Assembly (NCBI RefSeq): GCF_001424565.1
Contig: NZ_LMOL01000005.1
Span: 393,819 to 457,818, forward strand
Origin: Arthrobacter sp. Leaf141
Lineage (GTDB): Bacteria > Actinomycetota > Actinomycetes > Actinomycetales > Micrococcaceae
Length of the DNA stretch: 64,000 nucleotides
Reading direction: 5' to 3'
The notes under the pieces are model-generated. The model made no database searches and was not told where the DNA came from. It worked only from the letters and a program-made list of their open reading frames with translations. The position numbers and the translations under genes are program-made. Positions 16,776 to 25,697 of this stretch are shown one piece after another (positions within the stretch are counted from its first letter, which is position 1; the number at the start of each line of letters is the position of its first letter).

Positions 16776-18212
16776 ATGACAACCATCCCGGTCCGGCCGC
16801 CCCTGGCCCGCAACAGCGACCGCGTCATCGCCGGCGTGTGCTCGGGCCTGGCCGTCCACCTGGGCTGGCCGGTACGGAACGTCAGGATTGCCATGGCGCT
16901 CTCCACCCTTGCCGGTGGTGCCGGCTTGGCCTTCTATGCGTGGCTGTGGATCATGGTTCCCACCGCCGATGAAGCGGCACGCCGCAATGCCCGCCGGCCG
17001 GCGTCGCCAATTGCTCCCGCCGTCAGTCTCCCCACCGCGGCGGGGAGCGGAAGCCGCGCCGACGCCGGTCCGCCACGCCAGGCTCCCCGCGGGTTCGGGG
17101 GCCCCGGCACCTGGGCCCCCGGCACTTGGACAGCCGGCCCGGCGACCGGGCCGGCCGCCGGCAACATTCCTCCCGGGGCCGCACCTGCCGCGGCGGGTAT
17201 GCCTGCCGGGCAGCCCTGGTTCCGGGTCCGCAGCATGCGCTACGGCAAGGAGATCCTGCTGGGCAGCGGGCTGCTTCTGGTGGCCGGCATCATGATCGCC
17301 CGGCTGCTGGGTGTGAACGTGCCCCTGGGCACGCTGATCCCCGCAGCCGCTGTCCTGGGTGGCGCCGCCATCGCCTGGATGCAGCTCGATGAGACCAGGC
17401 GTGCAGGCCTGGTGGACAAAACCAAGGCGGACCAGGCCGGCGGCTGGGCCCGCCTGGCGGCAGGGCTGGCGCTGGTGGTGGCCGGAGTGCTGGTGATGGT
17501 GTCCGGGTCCGGCTCCTGGGAGCAGACCTGGCTGGCGCTGCTGGCCTCCGTGGCCGTCCTGGGCGGGGTGGTGCTGGTCCTGCTGCCGTGGGCGCTGAAG
17601 TTCTGGCGCGACCTCGAAACGGAGCGCGCCGGCCGGATCCGGGAAACGGAGCGGGCCGAAATCGCCGCCCACCTGCATGACTCCGTCCTGCAGACCCTCG
17701 CCCTCATCCAGCGCAGGGCCGGCAACGAGCACGACGTCCTCCGCCTTGCCCGGGCGCAGGAACGCGAGCTCCGGGGCTGGCTCTTCCAGGACCCGGGCCG
17801 CGGCACCGGCCAGCTCTCGGACCGGGTCAAAGCGGTGGCCGCTGAGGTGGAGGACTTACTGGGCAATGCCGTGGAAGTCGTCAGCGTGGGCGATGCCGCC
17901 ATGACCGAGGCCCGCGAAGCGCTGGTCCAAGCCGCGCGCGAGGCCATGCTCAACGCCTCCCGCCACGGTGGCGGTGCCGTGTCCGTTTACCTGGAAGTCA
18001 CCGACGGCCACGCGGATATCTTTGTGAAGGACCGCGGGCCGGGCTTCGACCTGCCGGACGTGCCGGAGGACCGGATGGGCGTGCGGGAATCCATTATCGG
18101 CCGGATGCGCCGGCACGGCGGCACAGCAGAAATTCTCAGCTCCGGCGAGGGAACAGAGGTCCGGCTCCGGCTGCCCTCCACCGGCCCGGACACCACGGAA
18201 GGAACAGCATGA
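16776..18212 (+). CDS. PspC-fused sensor histidine kinase
   Basis: A 478-residue kinase with an N-terminal PspC domain (about 8-65: RNSDRVIAGVCSGLAVHLGW to WLWIMVPTADE), a Pro/Gly/Ala-rich linker (66-150), four membrane segments (about 160-275), then the kinase core. The phospho-accepting motif is ERAEIAAHLHDSVLQTLALIQ, with His near residue 299. The HATPase_c domain shows AREAMLNASRHGGG, VKDRGPGFDLPDVP and GVRESIIGRMRRHGG. The PspC module is the likely stress sensor or the docking point for the divergent PspC proteins. The stop overlaps the regulator start by four bases. Fusions like this are known in actinobacterial envelope-stress systems. Confidence 0.93.
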   Translation: MTTIPVRPPLARNSDRVIAGVCSGLAVHLGWPVRNVRIAMALSTLAGGAGLAFYAWLWIMVPTADEAARRNARRPASPIAPAVSLPTAAGSGSRADAGPPRQAPRGFGGPGTWAPGTWTAGPATGPAAGNIPPGAAPAAAGMPAGQPWFRVRSMRYGKEILLGSGLLLVAGIMIARLLGVNVPLGTLIPAAAVLGGAAIAWMQLDETRRAGLVDKTKADQAGGWARLAAGLALVVAGVLVMVSGSGSWEQTWLALLASVAVLGGVVLVLLPWALKFWRDLETERAGRIRETERAEIAAHLHDSVLQTLALIQRRAGNEHDVLRLARAQERELRGWLFQDPGRGTGQLSDRVKAVAAEVEDLLGNAVEVVSVGDAAMTEAREALVQAAREAMLNASRHGGGAVSVYLEVTDGHADIFVKDRGPGFDLPDVPEDRMGVRESIIGRMRRHGGTAEILSSGEGTEVRLRLPSTGPDTTEGTA

Positions 18213-18889
18213 ACACGCTCCCAGAAGCCGCCGGACCGCCGTCCCGGTCGGTCCGTGTGGTCATCGTCGATGACCACACCATCTTCCGGTCAGGCCTGAA
18301 GGCGGACCTGGACGCCAGCATCCAGGTGGTGGGGGAAGCCGCCACCGTGGAGCAGGCCATCGCCGTCATCGCCACCGAGCGTCCGGACGTGGTGCTCCTT
18401 GACGTGCACCTGCCCGGCGGACTGGGCGGCGGTGGGCGGGAAGTGATTGCCGGCTCCGTGCCGCTGCTGGCAGGCACCAAATTCCTGGCGCTAAGTGTCT
18501 CGGACGCGGCGGAGGACGTGGTGGCCGTGATCAGGGCGGGCGCCCGCGGCTACATCACCAAAACCATCTCGGGCGCCGAAATCACGGACGCCGTGTACCG
18601 GGTGGCCGGCGGCGACGCCGTGTTCTCGCCCCGGCTGGCCGGCTTTGTCCTCGACGCCTTTGGCACGGCCCCTGCAGACATCGCCGACGACGAGCTCGAC
18701 AAGCTCTCCGTCCGTGAGCTGGAGGTCATGCGGCTGATCGCCCGCGGGTACAGCTATAAGGAGGTGGCCAAGGAGCTCTTCATCAGCATCAAGACCGTGG
18801 AAACGCACGTCTCAGCGGTGCTGCGGAAACTCCAGCTCTCCAGCCGGCACGAGCTGACCAAGTGGGCAGCGGAGCGCCGCCTCCTCTAA
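18209..18889 (+). CDS. NarL/LuxR-family response regulator of the PspC system
   Basis: A 226-residue regulator coupled to the PspC-kinase. The receiver has VIVDDHTIFRSGL, phospho-acceptor D65 in DVVLLDVHLPGG, and GYITKTISGAE with the conserved Lys. A glycine-rich insert GGLGGGGREV follows the acceptor loop. The LuxR helix-turn-helix is LSVRELEVMRLIARGYSYKEVAKEL with SIKTVETHVSAVLRKLQ. It is expected to act on the divergent PspC promoter at 16652-16775. A 73-base palindrome begins eight bases after its stop. Confidence 0.93.
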   Translation: MNTLPEAAGPPSRSVRVVIVDDHTIFRSGLKADLDASIQVVGEAATVEQAIAVIATERPDVVLLDVHLPGGLGGGGREVIAGSVPLLAGTKFLALSVSDAAEDVVAVIRAGARGYITKTISGAEITDAVYRVAGGDAVFSPRLAGFVLDAFGTAPADIADDELDKLSVRELEVMRLIARGYSYKEVAKELFISIKTVETHVSAVLRKLQLSSRHELTKWAAERRLL

Positions 18890-18896
18890 CCCCTCC

Positions 18897-18969
18897 CACC
18901 CCGTTGCGCTATCACTTATGGTCCCCAAAACGGTGTTTTAGGGACCATAAGTGATAGCGCAACGGGGTG
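18897..18969. repeat. 73-base palindrome between convergent genes (family B)
   Basis: Arms 18897-18925 and 18941-18969 are perfect 29-base inverted copies (outer end CACCCCGTTGCGC, inner end CTTATGGTCCC). Inside, AAAAC-GGT-GTTTT forms a further five pairs after a single C/A mismatch. It fills the gap between the convergent regulator (stop at 18889) and aminotransferase (stop at 18979) genes. It probably ends both transcripts. Confidence 0.9.
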
Positions 18970-18978
18970 TTTTGGACC

Positions 18979-20196
18979 TTACTGGGCTTTGCCGAGGAAG
19001 TCCTGCAGCCGCTGCACGCCGGTGGCCAGGTCCTCGTCGCCCAGGGCGTAGGAGAGGCGCAGATAGCCGGACGGGCCAAACGCCTCACCGGGAACCACCG
19101 CAACCTCCACCTCATCCAGGATCAACGCCGCCAGCTCGGCGGAGGTCGACGGCGTCGAGGTACCCGCCGCCGTCGGGAACGACTTGCCCAGCAGGCCGCG
19201 GACGTCCGCGTACACGTAGAAGGCACCCTTCGGCGTCGGGCATTCCACGCCCTCGATGGCGTTCAGGCCGGCCACGATGGCCTTCCGGCGCCGGTCGAAG
19301 GCCACCTTCATCTCATCGACTGCGGTCAGCGGACCGGAAACGGCGGCGAGGGCGGCGATCTGCATGATGTTTGAAACGTTGGAGGTGGCGTGCGACTGCA
19401 GGTTGGTGGCGGCCTTGATGACATCCGCCGGGCCGATCATCCAGCCCACGCGCCAGCCGGTCATGGCGTAGGTTTTGGCCACGCCGTTGAGGATAACCAC
19501 CTTGTCGCCCAGTTCGGGGGCAGCGGTGGCGATCGAGGTGAAGGGCACGCCGTCGTAGGTCAGGTGCTCGTAGATTTCGTCCGTAACTACCCAGAGGCCC
19601 TTGGCCGCAGCCCACTTGCCGATCTCCGCCACCTGTTCCGGCGAGTAGACCGAACCGGTGGGGTTGGACGGGGAGACAAACAGCAGGACCTTGGTGCGGT
19701 CCGTGACAGCAGCCTCCAGCTGTTCCACGGTCACCAGGTAGTCCTGCTCGGGGCCGGCGAAGACCTCAACGGGGACACCGCCGGCCAAGCGGATGGCCTC
19801 CGGGTACGTGGTCCAGAACGGGGTGGGCACAATGACTTCGTCGCCCGGATCCAGCAGGGTGGCGAAGGTGTTGTAGACGGCCTGCTTGCCGCCGTTGGTG
19901 ACCAGGACCTGGGCGGCGTCCACTGCATAGCCGGAATCCCGCAGGGTTTTCTCCGCGATCGCCTTCTTGAGCTCCGGCAGTCCGCCGGCGGGGGAGTAGC
20001 GGTGGTACTTGGGCTGTCCGGCCGCCTCAATGGCGGCCTGCACAATGTATTCCGGGGTGGGGAAATCCGGTTCGCCCGCACCAAAGCCAATAACCGGCCG
20101 GCCAGCCGCCTTAAGCGCCTTCGCCTTGGCATCAACGGCAAGGGTGGCGGATTCGGCAATTGCGGATATGCGCTTGGAAACGCGGGCGGCAGACAT
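18979..20196 (-). CDS. aspartate/aromatic-type PLP aminotransferase (class I)
   Basis: A 405-residue fold-type I aminotransferase, probably aspartate aminotransferase. Substrate-site features include [13 protein letters not shown] near the N-terminus, [12 protein letters not shown] (cofactor phosphate region), [15 protein letters not shown], and the PLP lysine in [16 protein letters not shown]. The C-terminal RLSYA contains the carboxylate-binding Arg. ATG at 20196 starts [22 protein letters not shown], as in the family; extending to 20394 would cover non-homologous sequence. It is transcribed away from tRNA-Trp, and its 3' end abuts the family B palindrome. Exact substrate uncertain. Confidence 0.9.
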   Translation of the reverse strand: MSAARVSKRISAIAESATLAVDAKAKALKAAGRPVIGFGAGEPDFPTPEYIVQAAIEAAGQPKYHRYSPAGGLPELKKAIAEKTLRDSGYAVDAAQVLVTNGGKQAVYNTFATLLDPGDEVIVPTPFWTTYPEAIRLAGGVPVEVFAGPEQDYLVTVEQLEAAVTDRTKVLLFVSPSNPTGSVYSPEQVAEIGKWAAAKGLWVVTDEIYEHLTYDGVPFTSIATAAPELGDKVVILNGVAKTYAMTGWRVGWMIGPADVIKAATNLQSHATSNVSNIMQIAALAAVSGPLTAVDEMKVAFDRRRKAIVAGLNAIEGVECPTPKGAFYVYADVRGLLGKSFPTAAGTSTPSTSAELAALILDEVEVAVVPGEAFGPSGYLRLSYALGDEDLATGVQRLQDFLGKAQ

Positions 20197-20357
20197 GGCA
20201 GGTCCGTTCTTCGCAGGCAGCCAAAAGGCTGGAATGGGGGAATTCGACGTTTCTACTCTATGCTGTTCACCGGACCCTCCGGGTTGCCGGATTTGAATTG
20301 TGACTGGTCTCCAGTCCGGGACAAGTTCATGCAGCGCGAGGGCCCGGAAGGGGCTGG

Positions 20358-20387
20358 TTCGACGTACGCGAAGTTGTTGCGTAGACT
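20358..20387 (+). promoter_or_regulatory. predicted promoter of tRNA-Trp / secE-nusG
   Basis: TTCGAC at 20358-20363, an 18-base spacer and TAGACT at 20382-20387, about 85 bases before tRNA-Trp. The same -10 hexamer recurs upstream of rpsL, tuf, secY and (as TAGACA) rpoB. Confidence 0.45.
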
Positions 20388-20471
20388 GGTTCACCGGTGT
20401 TGAAACACGGATGATGACGTGCGCCCAGTGAAAAACTGGGGAATCGTTATCAGTCGCGGATTATCACCCAT

Positions 20472-20544
20472 AGGGTAGTGGCGCAATTGGTAGCGCAGCG
20501 GTCTCCAAAACCGCAGGTTGCAGGTTCGAGTCCTGTCTGCCCTG
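20472..20544 (+). tRNA. trnW: tRNA-Trp (anticodon CCA)
   Basis: A 73-nucleotide cloverleaf. The acceptor strands AGGGTAG and CTGCCCT pair with one G/U, the anticodon loop CTCCAAA carries CCA, and the T-arm has GGTTCGAGTCC. The 3' CCA is not encoded. It lies directly upstream of secE-nusG, a conserved actinobacterial arrangement. Confidence 0.97.
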
Positions 20545-20626
20545 CGCAAGCTGCCCCGGACCAACATCCGGGGCAAGCGCAGCAACCATGGTTCTGATCA
20601 GGGCCGGGTAATCCACCATTGCAAAG

Positions 20627-20911
20627 ATGAGCGAGGACCAGGTGACCGAAACAGCTGCCAGCAGCTCCAAGGGACGCCCGGCTAAGAAGGCTGCCAAGGC
20701 AAGCATCTTCGCCCGCATTGCATTGTTCGTCCGCCAGATGATTGGCGAACTGAAGAAGGTCGTGGCACCAACCCGCAAGGAACTGATCAACTACACGCTC
20801 GTGGTGCTGGTATTCGTGGCCATCATGATGGTCATCGTCAGCCTGCTGGACATCGGATTTGGTTCCGCTGTCGGCTGGGTCTTCGGCGGTACCGGCTCCG
20901 GGGACAGCTAA
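20627..20911 (+). CDS. secE: preprotein translocase subunit SecE
   Basis: The small essential subunit of the SecYEG channel. The 94-residue protein has a polar N-terminal tail, the amphipathic conserved region RQMIGELKKVVAPTRKELINYT and one membrane segment (LVVLVFVAIMMVIVSLL), typical for single-span actinobacterial SecE. The ATG at 20627 is annotated; an in-frame GTG at 20642 behind GCGAGGA is a realistic alternative giving 89 residues. It follows tRNA-Trp and precedes nusG by about 115 bases. Confidence 0.93.
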   Translation: MSEDQVTETAASSSKGRPAKKAAKASIFARIALFVRQMIGELKKVVAPTRKELINYTLVVLVFVAIMMVIVSLLDIGFGSAVGWVFGGTGSGDS

Positions 20912-21026
20912 CGCTGCACGCTCCGCAGGCAGGCTGATCGCTCCGGGTGACCGGAGGGAAAACAGCGGCATGCGGAATTGAGCCATTTAAATAGGCATGT
21001 TAGGCAATGAGGAAGCAGGAGACCAA

Positions 21027-21878
21027 GTGTCTGAGCAGGAGCTCGAGGTAACCGAGACTGAACGCGAAGAGTCCGCGGACGTCACGGCAGGAGCCGGTGA
21101 AGAGTCTGAGGTTGAATCCTCCGCGCCCGAATCCGCTGACGCTGACGCCGACTTCGACGCTGCAGAGGCCGACGACGACTCCGAGGCAAATGCCGACGTA
21201 GAGTTCAGCGCAGCAGACCACGGGACAGAAGCCGGCGACGAGTCCGAAGAGGCCGTCGCTGTTGCCGTTCCCGAGGTCGATCCGGCGGATGAGTTCAAGT
21301 CGAAGCTGCGCCGCCAGGAGGGTGACTGGTACGTCATCCACTCCTACGCCGGCTACGAAAACCGCGTCAAGGCCAACCTTGAGACCCGCATCCAGACCCT
21401 GGACATGGAAGAGTACATCTTCGAAATCCAGGTGCCGATGGAAGAAGTGGTCGAGATCAAGAACGCCCAGCGTAAGGTCATCAACCGCGTCCGCATCCCC
21501 GGCTATGTGCTGGTCCGCATGGACCTGACGGATGCCTCCTGGGGCGCCGTCCGCCACACCCCCGGCGTCACCGGCTTCGTGGGCAACGCCCACAACCCGG
21601 TCCCGCTGCGTTTGGACGAAGTCTTCTCCATGCTCGCCCCGGTCTTCGAAGAAGAGCAGGCAGAGAAGGGCAAGCCGGTCAACAAGCAGCACCAGGCTCC
21701 CGTGGACATCGACTTCGAAGTTGGCGAGTCCGTCATCGTCAAGGAAGGTCCCTTCGAGACCCTCCCCGCCACGATCTCCGAAATCAAGATCGAATCGCAG
21801 ACCCTCGTGGTGCTGGTTTCCATCTTCGAACGCGAAACGCCGGTCACCCTGGCGTTCAACCAGGTCACCAAGATCTGA
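21027..21878 (+). CDS. nusG: transcription antitermination factor NusG
   Basis: NusG binds RNA polymerase and couples it to Rho or to the ribosome. From the GTG at 21027 the protein has 283 residues. This start was chosen because AGGAG lies six bases upstream; the ATG at 20997 has no ribosome site. An acidic, Asp/Glu/Ala-rich extension fills about residues 1-90. The NGN domain begins at [20 protein letters not shown], and the KOW domain includes [21 protein letters not shown] near residue 228. Acidic extensions are known in Streptomyces NusG. It is followed by a structured leader before rplK. Confidence 0.95.
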   Translation: MSEQELEVTETEREESADVTAGAGEESEVESSAPESADADADFDAAEADDDSEANADVEFSAADHGTEAGDESEEAVAVAVPEVDPADEFKSKLRRQEGDWYVIHSYAGYENRVKANLETRIQTLDMEEYIFEIQVPMEEVVEIKNAQRKVINRVRIPGYVLVRMDLTDASWGAVRHTPGVTGFVGNAHNPVPLRLDEVFSMLAPVFEEEQAEKGKPVNKQHQAPVDIDFEVGESVIVKEGPFETLPATISEIKIESQTLVVLVSIFERETPVTLAFNQVTKI

Positions 21879-22007
21879 CCACCCACAAATTTCGTTCCCA
21901 CCCTGCCGGCTTAGCAGGACGGGAACGGCCGGCCGCCTCGCCATGGCGGCCACAGACCTGAGGCACGCTCCTGTGTCACAGGAAGTTATTGAGAGAAGGA
22001 CCCTACA
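21879..22007 (+). promoter_or_regulatory. structured leader of rplK-rplA
   Basis: Two strong hairpins occur. The first, 21893-21927, pairs CGTTCCC with GGGAACG and CCTGC with GCAGG around a symmetric AC/AC internal loop. The second, 21931-21951, pairs GGCCGCC with GGCGGCC. A short CCTGTG/CACAGG dyad follows at 21970-21982. The location matches the L1 autoregulatory leader of other bacteria, but L1 binding is inferred. Confidence 0.45.
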
Positions 22008-22439
22008 TTGGCTCCCAAGAAGAAGGTCACCGGCCTCATCAAGCTGCAGATCCAGGCAGGTGCCGCTAACCCGGCCCCGCCGATCGGTCCTGCGCTTGGC
22101 CAGCACGGTGTCAACATCATGGAATTCTGCAAGGCGTACAACGCTGCGACGGAAGCCCAGCGCGGAAACGTCATCCCCGTGGAAATCACGGTCTACGAGG
22201 ACCGCTCCTTCACGTTCATCACCAAGACCCCGCCGGCTGCAGAGCTCATCAAAAAGGCTGCAGGCGTCGCTAAGGGTTCAGCTACCCCGCACACCGTCAA
22301 GGTTGCCAAGCTGACCCAGGCGCAGGTCAACGAGATCGCCACCACCAAGATGGAAGACCTCAACGCCACCAGCCTCGAAGGCGCAGCGAAGATCATCGCC
22401 GGCACCGCCCGCTCCATGGGTATCACCGTCGAAGGCTAA
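22008..22439 (+). CDS. rplK: 50S ribosomal protein L11
   Basis: L11 forms the GTPase-associated centre on 23S rRNA and is the thiopeptide target. The 143 residues include [28 protein letters not shown], with the proline-rich hinge intact, and a C-terminal RNA-binding domain ending [14 protein letters not shown]. The start is a TTG at 22008 with GAGAAGGA seven bases upstream, followed by [17 protein letters not shown], the universal N-terminus. Part of secE-nusG-rplK-rplA. Confidence 0.97.
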
Positions 22440-22568
22440 CAGCCTTCACCCGCCGGGTAACCGGCACCACTGAAACATCAAGAATGTTGGGATTCCATGC
22501 CGGATTCCCAACTGTGGCAGGGCCCAGCGCGGTCCGCAGACCACAACTGCACAAGGAGAATAAGCAGC

Positions 22569-23276
22569 ATGGCAAAGCGCAGCAAAGCATATGAGGCAGC
22601 AGCCGCCAAGATCGACGCGGAGAAGTTCTACGCGCCGTTCGAGGCAGTAACGATTGCCAAGGACACCAACCCCTCCAAGTTCGACGCCACCGTTGAGGTT
22701 GCTTTCCGCCTCGGCGTTGACCCGCGCAAGGCTGACCAGATGGTCCGCGGCACGGTCAACCTGCCCCACGGCACCGGCAAGGTCTCCCGCGTCCTCGTCT
22801 TCGCAACGGGCGACAAGGCTGAGGCAGCAATCGCTGCCGGCGCCGACTTCGTTGGTTCCGATGACCTGATCGAAAAGATCGCAGCCGGCTGGACCGACTT
22901 CGATGCAGCCGTTGCCACCCCTGACCTCATGGGCAAGGTTGGCCGTCTGGGTAAGGTCCTGGGTCCCCGTAACCTGATGCCGAACCCGAAGACCGGCACC
23001 GTTACGGCCGACGTCACCAAGGCTGTCAACGACATCAAGGGCGGCAAGATCGACTTCCGCGTCGACAAGCACTCGAACCTGCACTTCATCATCGGCAAGG
23101 TGTCCTTCGACGCCCTCAAGCTGGCCGAGAACTACGCAGCCGCACTGGAAGAGGTGCTTCGCCTGAAGCCGTCCGCTTCCAAGGGCCGCTACATCCAGAA
23201 GGCAACTGTTGCCACCACGTTCGGCCCCGGCATCGCCGTGGACCCCAACGTGACCAAGGTACTGACCGAGGCCTAA
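22569..23276 (+). CDS. rplA: 50S ribosomal protein L1
   Basis: L1 forms the mobile L1 stalk and represses its own operon in many bacteria. The 235-residue protein starts [16 protein letters not shown] at the ATG at 22569 with AAGGAGAA upstream; an ORF extension to 22497 is spurious. [19 protein letters not shown] and [22 protein letters not shown] are the conserved RNA-binding parts. The gap to rplK carries a hairpin pairing GTTGGGATTCC (22486-22496) with GGATTCCCAAC (22502-22512). A strong terminator follows. Confidence 0.97.
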   Translation: MAKRSKAYEAAAAKIDAEKFYAPFEAVTIAKDTNPSKFDATVEVAFRLGVDPRKADQMVRGTVNLPHGTGKVSRVLVFATGDKAEAAIAAGADFVGSDDLIEKIAAGWTDFDAAVATPDLMGKVGRLGKVLGPRNLMPNPKTGTVTADVTKAVNDIKGGKIDFRVDKHSNLHFIIGKVSFDALKLAENYAAALEEVLRLKPSASKGRYIQKATVATTFGPGIAVDPNVTKVLTEA

Positions 23277-23310
23277 TTCCCTCGGCTGCCGGATCCGTCC
23301 GGCACCAATG

Positions 23311-23342
23311 AACCGCCCGGCGCCTTCGCCGGGCGGTTTTTT
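23311..23342 (+). terminator. intrinsic terminator after rplA
   Basis: Stem AACCGCCCGGCG (23311-23322), loop CCTT, complementary arm to 23338, ending in a run of six T. It separates the nusG-rplKA unit from the GNAT pair. Confidence 0.92.
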
Positions 23343-23379
23343 GCTTAACTTGTCAGCGCCTCCTGCCTAAGCTGGGGGA

Positions 23380-24531
23380 ATGGCCGCGCCGGAGCACCAC
23401 AACAGCCCACCCGTCCCAGCCGGCTTGGCCATCACCGCCGTCCGGGTTCCGCCGCCGGGCAGCCTTGCCGGGCACGCCGCTGTCGGAGGTTCCGCAACCG
23501 GACCTGACGATGATTTCCGGACCTGCCATGCCTTGCGGGAAAAGCAGGAACTGGCGCTCTGGGGAAACCTGGACCGTTGCCCCACGCTTGCCGAGGCGGC
23601 GGAGTTCTGGCGCGGCAACGCCTACGAGGATCGTTTTCTTTTTCTGGCACGGCTGGGCCACGAAACGGCAGGGCTGTGTTCGGTCACGCTGCCCCTGCGC
23701 GAGAACACCGCAACGGCGGGAGTGGACGTGCTGGTGGCGCCCGCATACCGCAGGCGGGGACTTGGCAGGGTCCTGCTCCGGCATGTGGAGGACCTGGCCC
23801 GCAGCCGGGGCCGGACGTCCCTGGACGGCTACTTTGAGGTGCCCATCGGGCACGTCGCCACCGGTGCCACGGTCCCGGCCAAGTCCGGAGCCGGCGCGCT
23901 GCCGTTGGCCGAGCCCGGCACGGCGTTCGCGCTGGCCTCGGGCTACGACCTGGAACAGGTGGAGCGCAGCAGCAGCCTGGCACTCCCTGTCCCCGGCGAC
24001 GTCCTGGACCAGCTGGCGGCGCGGGCCACAGGTACGTCCGGGGACTACACCCTGGTGTGGTGGGACAGCTCCTGCCCGGCGGACCTGGTGGACAAATTCG
24101 CAGAACTGAAGGCGCACATGAGTGTGGACGTCCCCACCGCAGGGCTGGACTGGGGCCTGGAGGACTGGGACGCCGCCCGGGTGCGGTCCGGTGAAGAGCA
24201 GCTGGCCCGGTCGGGTACGGAGGCGGTGGTGGTGGCGGCCCAGCACCGCGGCACGGGTGATTTGGTGGGCTACACCGTCCTTGAATGGCGTCCCGGCGTT
24301 CCGGCGTCCATCCTGCAGAACGACACCCTGGTGGTGGCCGCGCACCGTGGCCACAACCTGGGGCTGCTGCTGAAGCTGGCCAACGTGCGGCGGGCGCAGG
24401 AGCGTTGGCCCGCGGCGCGCTCGGTCCTGACATGGAACGCCAGCGAAAACCAGCATATGCTGGCGATAAATGGCGCGCTTGGATTCAAGCCTGCAGGCTA
24501 TGAAGGCGAGTGGCAGAAACGGCTGGGGTGA
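23380..24531 (+). CDS. double-domain GNAT acetyltransferase, first of a tandem pair
   Basis: A 383-residue protein with two GNAT modules. The N-terminal module carries APAYRRRGLGRVLLRHVEDLA, an intact R-x-x-G-x-G acetyl-CoA loop (about 120-140). The C-terminal module has AAHRGHNLGLLLKLANVRRAQ and VLTWNASENQHMLAINGALGF, a variant loop common in actinobacterial double GNATs. The substrate is unknown. It is a paralogue of the next gene, seven bases downstream, to which its C-terminal module aligns closely. The pair is inserted between rplA and rplJ, behind the rplA terminator. Confidence 0.85.
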   Translation: MAAPEHHNSPPVPAGLAITAVRVPPPGSLAGHAAVGGSATGPDDDFRTCHALREKQELALWGNLDRCPTLAEAAEFWRGNAYEDRFLFLARLGHETAGLCSVTLPLRENTATAGVDVLVAPAYRRRGLGRVLLRHVEDLARSRGRTSLDGYFEVPIGHVATGATVPAKSGAGALPLAEPGTAFALASGYDLEQVERSSSLALPVPGDVLDQLAARATGTSGDYTLVWWDSSCPADLVDKFAELKAHMSVDVPTAGLDWGLEDWDAARVRSGEEQLARSGTEAVVVAAQHRGTGDLVGYTVLEWRPGVPASILQNDTLVVAAHRGHNLGLLLKLANVRRAQERWPAARSVLTWNASENQHMLAINGALGFKPAGYEGEWQKRLG

Positions 24532-24538
24532 TGCGCCA

Positions 24539-25657
24539 ATGGCACACGACGTGAAGATCGAACAGCTGTGGATTCCCGATTCACTGGACGCACCTGACGC
24601 GGCCGACTTCCTTGCTGCCGTTGAGGTGGGCCGCAAGGTGCGGATGCAGACGTGGGGCAGCGACGACCTCGCCTACGGGCCGCTGGAGAAGCTGCTGGAG
24701 TTCGAGGACCCGTATGAGCGGCAGCTGATTCTGGTGGCCAAGGTGGACGGCAAAATCGTCGGGACCGTGGACATCGCCCTGCCGCTCACGGACAACCTTG
24801 ACCTGGCGGAGTTCACGCTGGACATCCTGCCGGAATTCCAGCGCCAGGGGGTGGGCCGGCGGCTGCTGTTGGCCGCGGAGCAACTGGCACGCGGTGAGGG
24901 CCGCAGCATGATCCTGGTGGACACAAACCATCCCGGCGCCTCGCTGCACGAGTTTGAGCAGGCCCAGCTGGTTCCCGGCTCGGGCCAGGGGTTTGTGCCG
25001 CTGGACAGCCGCGAGGTCGAATTCGCCCAGAAGACCGGCTACACCCTCCAGCACATCGAGCAGTTCAGTTCCTGCGCGCTGCCGCTGGACACAAAACTCG
25101 TCGCGGACCTGCAGGCCGAGGCGGACGCCGCCAACAACGGCCGGTACCGGCTGCACCACTGGACGGACCGTTGCCCTGACCGCTGGTTGGAGGCCGTGGC
25201 CACCCTCGAAAACCAGGCGGGCGCCGACGTCGACCCTGCCCTGGAAGCGCCTGTCGAGCAGGACATGGTGTTCGACGGCGGCATCCTCCGTGAAGCCGAA
25301 GGGGTCGCCATCGCGCAGGGCCGGCGGACGGTGGTCACCGCCGTCGAGGACCTCGCCACCGGGGCCCTGGTGGGCCTGACCACCATCACGGTACTGGCCC
25401 ACCGGGCTGACGTGGTGTTCCAGGACGACACCCTGGTGCTGCAGGAACACCGTGGCAACAAACTCGGCCTGCTGATCAAGGTGGCCAACATGGAGCGCCT
25501 CACGGAACAGTTTCCCGACGCCAGGGTCATTTACACCTGGAACGCCCCGGAGAACCGCTACCTCCTGACGGTGAACCAGCAGCTGGGCTTCCGCACCGCG
25601 GGGGTCACCGGGATCTGGCAGAAGGAACTCCCGAAGACGCATACCAGCACCAGCTGA
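24539..25657 (+). CDS. double-domain GNAT acetyltransferase, second of a tandem pair
   Basis: A 372-residue paralogue of the preceding gene. The N-terminal GNAT module has LPEFQRQGVGRRLLLAAEQLA with an intact Q-x-x-G-x-G loop. The C-terminal module has LQEHRGNKLGLLIKVANMERL and YTWNAPENRYLLTVNQQLGF. The ATG at 24539 (MAHDVKIEQLW) is preferred over a start at 24470 that would overlap the first gene. Targets could be an aminoglycoside-like metabolite or a ribosomal protein, suggested only by location. It ends about 35 bases before the predicted rplJ leader promoter. Confidence 0.85.
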   Translation: MAHDVKIEQLWIPDSLDAPDAADFLAAVEVGRKVRMQTWGSDDLAYGPLEKLLEFEDPYERQLILVAKVDGKIVGTVDIALPLTDNLDLAEFTLDILPEFQRQGVGRRLLLAAEQLARGEGRSMILVDTNHPGASLHEFEQAQLVPGSGQGFVPLDSREVEFAQKTGYTLQHIEQFSSCALPLDTKLVADLQAEADAANNGRYRLHHWTDRCPDRWLEAVATLENQAGADVDPALEAPVEQDMVFDGGILREAEGVAIAQGRRTVVTAVEDLATGALVGLTTITVLAHRADVVFQDDTLVLQEHRGNKLGLLIKVANMERLTEQFPDARVIYTWNAPENRYLLTVNQQLGFRTAGVTGIWQKELPKTHTSTS

Positions 25658-25667
25658 TCCGGCCGAT

Positions 25668-25697
25668 TTGGTGGACGGGTCAAGCGTCCCGTAAGCT
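25668..25697 (+). promoter_or_regulatory. predicted promoter of the rplJL leader
   Basis: TTGGTG (25668-25673), an 18-base spacer and TAAGCT (25692-25697). Transcription from here would include the structured leader before rplJ. Confidence 0.4.
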
